64,000 bases of DNA, from assembly GCF_009831415.1 (NCBI RefSeq), contig NZ_CP043727.1:2356001-2420000 (forward strand). Direction: 5' to 3'. Origin of the DNA: Yersinia canariae (GTDB lineage: Bacteria; Pseudomonadota; Gammaproteobacteria; Enterobacterales; Enterobacteriaceae). The translations under genes were made by a program, and so were the position numbers. The notes beneath the pieces are model-generated. The model saw only the letters and a list, made by a program, of their open reading frames with translations. It made no database searches and had not been told where the DNA came from. Position 1 is the stretch's first letter. Each line of letters starts with the position of its first letter. Positions 59,901 through 64,000 of this stretch are shown here, piece after piece.

Positions 59901-62900
59901 CATTGACTAATGCTGCGGTGTTATCCGCCGCCAATTCAAAGGTCGCATGACCTAACGCCAGTACACCGTTAAAAGCATTCTGTGCCGCGTTAGCCGTAAA
60001 GTTAAACGCGTTACCCGTCGTATTGACCGCAACAGTGCCAAGGCCATTGAGTTTGCTGTTAAAATTCACTGCATTCAGGTTTTTAACCTGCAACAGGCTG
60101 CCGTCACCCAAATTAAAGCCGGTGTTGGCATTGTCGTCTTTCGCGTTGCCCAGCGCCAACAGGACATTGTCCAGTGTCAGTGTGGAGTTATTGATAAGGT
60201 TGATGTAATCCATATTCTGGATAGCATCTGCATCGCTCAGCGCATACACCGAGTTATCAAATGTCAGGGCGTCACTGCCGGTACCGCCGTTAAGTGAACT
60301 GAACACGCCGGTATCGGCTAATGTCAGCCCTTTCAGAATGAAGGCATCATCGCCGCTGCCGGTGGTGAAGTCAGTGCCTTTACTCCCTTGCATCAGGGTC
60401 ACAGTGTTGTTGCCCGCCAACAGATCGACGTGGCCAACAATTTCACCGCCGGTGGCATTAGTAAATGCCACGCCGTTTCCGGTATTAGTCAATACCGCTT
60501 GTTGTGCGGCGCTGTTGGCTTGAATGGTACCGCTGTTGACGAAGCTGGTGACATAACCGTTATTGATATCAACCACCGGGCTGGTCAATGATTTTGATAT
60601 CAATATACCGGACTGCTCAACACGGCCGGTGGTGCCTTTAACAATCAGGGCAGCGCCGCCTGCAACATCATTCACATTGACGCTAGCGCCGGTTTTCAGA
60701 TCCTGACGGGAGTTAGTGACGATCCCTTTGCCCGCAGCAGAATTCACATTAATGACCAGATTCGCAGAGTTGGACATGTCCAGCGTGTTATCAGTAATGG
60801 TGTCGCCGCTGTTGGCAAACAGAATACCGGTGCCGCTGCCATTGACGTTAATCACGCCCGAGTTGGTCGCCGCCATGGACGCACCGGTACGCACACCTGC
60901 GCCATTGCCGACTGTCAGTATGGTATTGCTTAACTGAATACCTGAGATTTCTGCTTTGTTTTCAATGGCATTTCCGCTGCCACCGGCAGTCATAGTAATA
61001 GCCGCGTCATTGACCGTCAGCGCAGTAGCGCCGGTATCGAGCAACACGCCATGGGCCGTGCCGCCCGCTTTGGTTTCACCGTTGCCGGACAGGGTCAAAC
61101 TGGCTCCAGCGCCCAGCAGATAAGCGGCCGTACCATCAGTTGCAGTGACAGTCCCCGAGTTATTGACTGTCGAATTAGCGCCCTGAATATTCACCGCAGT
61201 GCCATTCACAGAGATATTATTTTCGTTGGTCAAGATCCCGCCATTGACCAACACACCGGTGCTGCCAGCTTGGGTAAAGTCAATGGAACCTTTATGAATA
61301 AGCTCGCCGCCATTACGGGCGATATAGCCATAAGCACCAGAAGCGGTGTTACCGGTGGTCAATACCGCTGAACTGGTCAAAACGGAGTTGCCCGTAACAC
61401 CGGTTGCAACACCATCAAGGCCGTAGTAATTACCGTCAACGATACCGGCAGTAGCCCCGACACCGCTCAATTCCAAACTGGCATCGGCTGTTATGGTGCC
61501 GGTGGCTCCACCTTCAACTTTCACCCCCGTAGCACCTTCACCAGAGAGAACCATATCTAACGCGCCAGAGCTAAAGCTGCTGCCCGCGCCAGTCACTTGA
61601 ATAAGAGAGGAGTTCTTACCGGTGGCATTCATGGTTGAAGCCGTGGTCCCTGCGAAAGACGCCCCTTTATCAACGCGATATAAAGTAGAACCTTCGGTTG
61701 AAACGGTTTCAGCGCCCACCGTGGTCTTATTCACACTCGCCCCTGCACCGTAAATCAGGTATCCGACTTGTTTGGTGCCAGAGACGAACTCAACCTGACC
61801 ACTACCGCTGACATTAATGGTACCTTTATCTTCCGCAACCACCCCGATAGCACCGTCGCCAGTAAGATTAACCCGACCGGAAAGATTAGCGACTGCCCCC
61901 GCCCCTACCGCCTGAATACCGTAGTTGGCCAGATTAGTCGCAGCATCAAGTCCTTTATTGACATAAATGTTGCCCGCATTCGTCGCGGCACTGTTAGTCA
62001 GCACTTTCATCCCAACGGTATTAATACCATTGATAATAATATCGCCGTTATTGAAGACATTAGTGGCATTCGAACTGGAAGAAATACCCACATTCTGCGC
62101 GGCGTTTTGCCCTGGCGTTGCCCCGGCACCATTCAACTCAATGGTACCGTTTTGATTAACAGCGGTTCTGACCCCTTGTGCAATAATCGCAGTGGAGTTT
62201 TCAGTTTTGCTGCCAATAATAATTTTACCGCTCGCATTATTGATAAAAGTGGCGATATTGCTCAAATTGACGGTGTCTTGAACTAATTTAACCGCATAAG
62301 ACTCTGTTTTGATGGCCAGATCGGTAACCACATCAGTTAGCGAACGCTGGGCTTGGCGGCCAATATAGACCGTGCCATTATTGTCAAAAGTAGCGCCCTT
62401 CTGAACACTCACCCCTTCATTCAGATACCCTGCTGCTGGTGATTTATCCACAGTTGCAGCAATGTTAATAGCGCCGTTATTGACGAAGGTTGAGGTGCCG
62501 TCAATGATAGCTGCGCGGGTATAAACACTGGTTCCACGTGAAGCCGTGTTAATTACACCATTATTGGTGACTGAAGAGGCCCCATTGGCCAAAATGGCAG
62601 TATGGCTGCCGCTGGCGACATCCAGTGGCAAAGTGGCACTCGGTACGGGTTTAAAATCCAGCATCTCAGGGTTAGTCCCTGCGTCCAGAACCCCAGTTGT
62701 TTCATTGATAACCGTACTGTTGGTGGCGAAAATAATATTGGTGCCACGAACAGTACCTGCGGCTGAACCTAAGGTCCCAGCGTTATTTAATGTTGCGCCA
62801 TCATTCAAGCGCACCACAGAAATATCAGTATTGAACGCCTGAATATTGGCATCAGCACCAATATTCACAACAGCATGCTGACCATCACCATGAATAAAGG

Positions 62901-64000
62901 CAACACGGGTAGAATCAATAATATGATTTACGGCATCATTAGCATCAATACCCATATCAAGATAGATTGGGGTAACTTTGGGTGATGTATTGGAACCGTT
63001 AGTGAAATAGGCTCGTGCCAACTCAGCCTGGTAGGCTTTACTGTCCAGAACAATCGCGCCACTTTTAATACCGGCGATCAATTCATTATTATATCTCTGG
63101 AAATCAGCAAAATTTTGAACATTCTGGGCACCTAAATATGGGCTAGTGAATGCACCGGTAAAGTCATCCAGTACCGCATTAGCTACTGACGTGCTGCTAT
63201 CACGAATGTTATTACTGTTATTACCCAGATTGACCACTGTTTTAGCATTATAATTTAACACTGTATTCTGGGCAGAAGTTGTAGAGTCAACATAGAATCC
63301 TGAAGAGGTTGTCGTCTCAGGTTGACTTTTCAAGCCGCCTTTAAGAATAGCGCTAAAGTAGTTGGTGCTTTCATTAACCCAGCCAGCAGCAGTGCTGCCA
63401 ACATTCACGGTTAGGTCACTGCTATCCTGCACTTGGAATAAGTTACGATTCACATACTGGCCATTCTCACCGACGGCATAAGAAACTGGCACCGAAAAAT
63501 CGGCCAGCGGTTTAATTGACATCGCCGTGCTGCTATACACATTAATAGTAATTAATGCGCCCGTTCCTTTAGGGTCAAGGAAGGTTTCAGTAACCATGTC
63601 ACCTAAATTGAAAATATTTTTACTGATCAGATTCTCAGCACCATACAAGAATTTATCAGCAGGAATATCCCCCAGCTTACTATTTTTAAAGCCGGAATCA
63701 CCGCGGGCAATGTTAGTAAAGCTGCCGGACAAGGTATTACCTGAGCCAGTGAAAGTCTGTTCAAACGGAACTTCAGGTGTAAATACCGGAACATTAATAT
63801 TGGCGGCAAAGGCAGAGCTCGCCCCCAATGTGAACATCAAGGTGATAGCAATCTGGCTCAAGCGCGATGGTGCCGTTAAACCTAAGGCTGTATCGACTGT
63901 TCCTGAGCAAAATGACTTAGTCTTTTTTCCTGACTTAGAAAACTCAGATGCAACATCGTAGCGACCTAAGGCACTATTCCAAATGACTTTAAATACTCGA
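56938..64000 (-). CDS. Giant type Va autotransporter adhesin with ESPR signal, 5' end outside the window
   Basis: At least 2,353 aa. The frame stays open to the right edge, where it reads FKVIWNSALGRYDVASEFSK, a textbook extended signal peptide region (ESPR), followed by a signal sequence ending SSAFA. The true start is therefore a few codons beyond 64000, and a TTG at 63861 is an artefact. The passenger (about residues 66-2010) is rich in Gly, Asn, Thr and Ala with beta-helix repeats, including autotransporter-type GTGSLTKNGAGTVSL near the end. A linker VDPENPVDPENP then leads to a C-terminal beta-barrel of about 300 aa ending in GVKYNF. Surface adhesin or biofilm protein of the AIDA class; ligand unknown. 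Confidence 0.93.
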   Translation of the reverse strand, partial: RVFKVIWNSALGRYDVASEFSKSGKKTKSFCSGTVDTALGLTAPSRLSQIAITLMFTLGASSAFAANINVPVFTPEVPFEQTFTGSGNTLSGSFTNIARGDSGFKNSKLGDIPADKFLYGAENLISKNIFNLGDMVTETFLDPKGTGALITINVYSSTAMSIKPLADFSVPVSYAVGENGQYVNRNLFQVQDSSDLTVNVGSTAAGWVNESTNYFSAILKGGLKSQPETTTSSGFYVDSTTSAQNTVLNYNAKTVVNLGNNSNNIRDSSTSVANAVLDDFTGAFTSPYLGAQNVQNFADFQRYNNELIAGIKSGAIVLDSKAYQAELARAYFTNGSNTSPKVTPIYLDMGIDANDAVNHIIDSTRVAFIHGDGQHAVVNIGADANIQAFNTDISVVRLNDGATLNNAGTLGSAAGTVRGTNIIFATNSTVINETTGVLDAGTNPEMLDFKPVPSATLPLDVASGSHTAILANGASSVTNNGVINTASRGTSVYTRAAIIDGTSTFVNNGAINIAATVDKSPAAGYLNEGVSVQKGATFDNNGTVYIGRQAQRSLTDVVTDLAIKTESYAVKLVQDTVNLSNIATFINNASGKIIIGSKTENSTAIIAQGVRTAVNQNGTIELNGAGATPGQNAAQNVGISSSSNATNVFNNGDIIINGINTVGMKVLTNSAATNAGNIYVNKGLDAATNLANYGIQAVGAGAVANLSGRVNLTGDGAIGVVAEDKGTINVSGSGQVEFVSGTKQVGYLIYGAGASVNKTTVGAETVSTEGSTLYRVDKGASFAGTTASTMNATGKNSSLIQVTGAGSSFSSGALDMVLSGEGATGVKVEGGATGTITADASLELSGVGATAGIVDGNYYGLDGVATGVTGNSVLTSSAVLTTGNTASGAYGYIARNGGELIHKGSIDFTQAGSTGVLVNGGILTNENNISVNGTAVNIQGANSTVNNSGTVTATDGTAAYLLGAGASLTLSGNGETKAGGTAHGVLLDTGATALTVNDAAITMTAGGSGNAIENKAEISGIQLSNTILTVGNGAGVRTGASMAATNSGVINVNGSGTGILFANSGDTITDNTLDMSNSANLVINVNSAAGKGIVTNSRQDLKTGASVNVNDVAGGAALIVKGTTGRVEQSGILISKSLTSPVVDINNGYVTSFVNSGTIQANSAAQQAVLTNTGNGVAFTNATGGEIVGHVDLLAGNNTVTLMQGSKGTDFTTGSGDDAFILKGLTLADTGVFSSLNGGTGSDALTFDNSVYALSDADAIQNMDYINLINNSTLTLDNVLLALGNAKDDNANTGFNLGDGSLLQVKNLNAVNFNSKLNGLGTVAVNTTGNAFNFTANAAQNAFNGVLALGHATFELAADNTAALVNATLKLGADSITTVGDGVQTIGGLIFDGGTAKFDTGTPGETVAKSTIHTTQEMNLLGTGTVQVNIGSIDNTKTQVNSSLPILQQDDTNTQLQLAVSDVVVQGDGGNLVLKDQNGNIITDATTADIAQNGSTVAKGTYDYRLTNGINDDGLYVGYGLTQVELLGSGADALALHAVNQTGSAADLSAKVTGSGDLAIDTGAGHTVTLSNLDNDYTGSTDVRSGTLKMLNDNVLGQTSLLSLAANTAVDMNGHSQTVGELNSTANSLLDLKGGNLTLSQGGVSDGELTGSGALTIAADVLTVNGANTGLSAVTTIASGAQALLNNAAGLGNGNIVNAGLLTLTGAAGQLANAISDAGNVVLQDNSDITASGNNSLFSGLFDINNGSQLTVSLAENLGSAAVTNNGSLILNSASNWALANSVTGTGSLTKNGAGTVSLTPSAAYTGQTDINAGGIILGSSADPMTLASQQVNIASGAFMGGFGGVAGAIDNNGTLFVGNPVAPVTSVLSRLAPASNVFTVGTDLTNSGTVFIGNKTSNGTGTTGNQLVVNGNYIGNNGLLHFNTALGDDNSATDSMIVNGNTSGTTNVSVDNAGGLGAKTLNGIELIQVNGQSDGDFKSGRIVAGAYDYSLVRGVGQNATNWYLTSLSNLPVDPENPVDPENPVNPGEETKRPEAGSYTANLAAANTMFVTRLHDRLGETQYIDALTGEQKVTSMWLRNEGGHNRSRDTSGQLKTQSNRYVMQLGGDIAQWSNNDLNRLHLGVMAGYGNSKSNTRSTSGYQSDGSVDGYTAGVYSTWYANDEDKSGLYVDGWAQYSWFNNTVKGEGLATEEYKSKGITASVESGYTFKIGENKAKNESYFIQPKAQITWMGVKADEHREANGTQVSGQGDGNIQTRLGVRSYMKGHHESDNGKDREFQPFVEANWIHNTKDFGTNMNAVDVKQAGAKNIGELKLGVEGQLNKQLNVWGNVGQQLGDKGYSDTAVMLGVKYNF

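Noticed and set aside
63861..63999. TTG start of the autotransporter at 63861
   Set aside because: The frame continues upstream into a clear ESPR, so the start is beyond the window.

Overview
The window is chromosomal DNA from an enterobacterium that I would place in the genus Yersinia, close to Y. enterocolitica and its relatives. The evidence is the YaxAB cytotoxin pair, a 127-bp ERIC element, two very large type V adhesins, and housekeeping proteins that match E. coli families almost residue for residue. Species cannot be fixed by reading alone. I see no rRNA or tRNA genes, CRISPR array, insertion sequence or prophage.

Layout. 0-3.4 kb: the 5' part of a type I secretion ABC exporter running off the left edge, then fhs (formate-tetrahydrofolate ligase) with an ERIC element in its leader. 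3.4-11.6 kb: ydgK and the electron-transport/SoxR-reducing operon rsxABC-DGE with nth. A Rob-like AraC-family gene on the opposite strand sits between rsxC and rsxD. 11.6-14.3 kb: a 73-aa unknown gene and yaxB/yaxA, the two-component alpha-pore-forming toxin. 15-25 kb: metabolic genes ydeP, rnb, cstA-ybdD, fsaA/yciT (divergent), a DUF2164 gene and araD. 25.3-46.2 kb: the conserved block osmB-yciH-pyrF / lapBA-pgpB-ribA-acnA / cysB-topA-yciN-sohB-yciK-btuR-rluB in the order known from E. coli. It is interrupted by a DUF1471-ydcO-sutR-ribbon-helix-helix cargo between pyrF and lapB, and by two uncharacterised genes between acnA and cysB.

46.5-64 kb is accessory and is the most interesting part. 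All its genes are on the minus strand. In transcription order they are a giant ESPR-type autotransporter (5' end beyond the right edge), a LuxR-type regulator, a small lipoprotein, a 1.9-kaa inverse autotransporter (invasin/intimin type) with about 14 Ig-like repeats, an uncharacterised secreted 340-aa protein, a stand-alone response-regulator receiver domain, an 83-aa membrane protein and a second LuxR-type regulator whose receiver-like domain has lost its phosphoacceptor. The last three form a tight operon. I infer a surface-adhesion locus with its own signalling module, in which phosphorylatable receiver and DNA-binding output are split between proteins.

Transcription signals visible include several clear hairpin terminators, near-perfect palindromes between ydcO and sutR, a DeoR-type inverted repeat upstream of yciT, a 14-bp perfect inverted repeat between yaxA and ydeP, and a 14-bp hairpin with a cUUCGg loop between the autotransporter and its downstream regulator.
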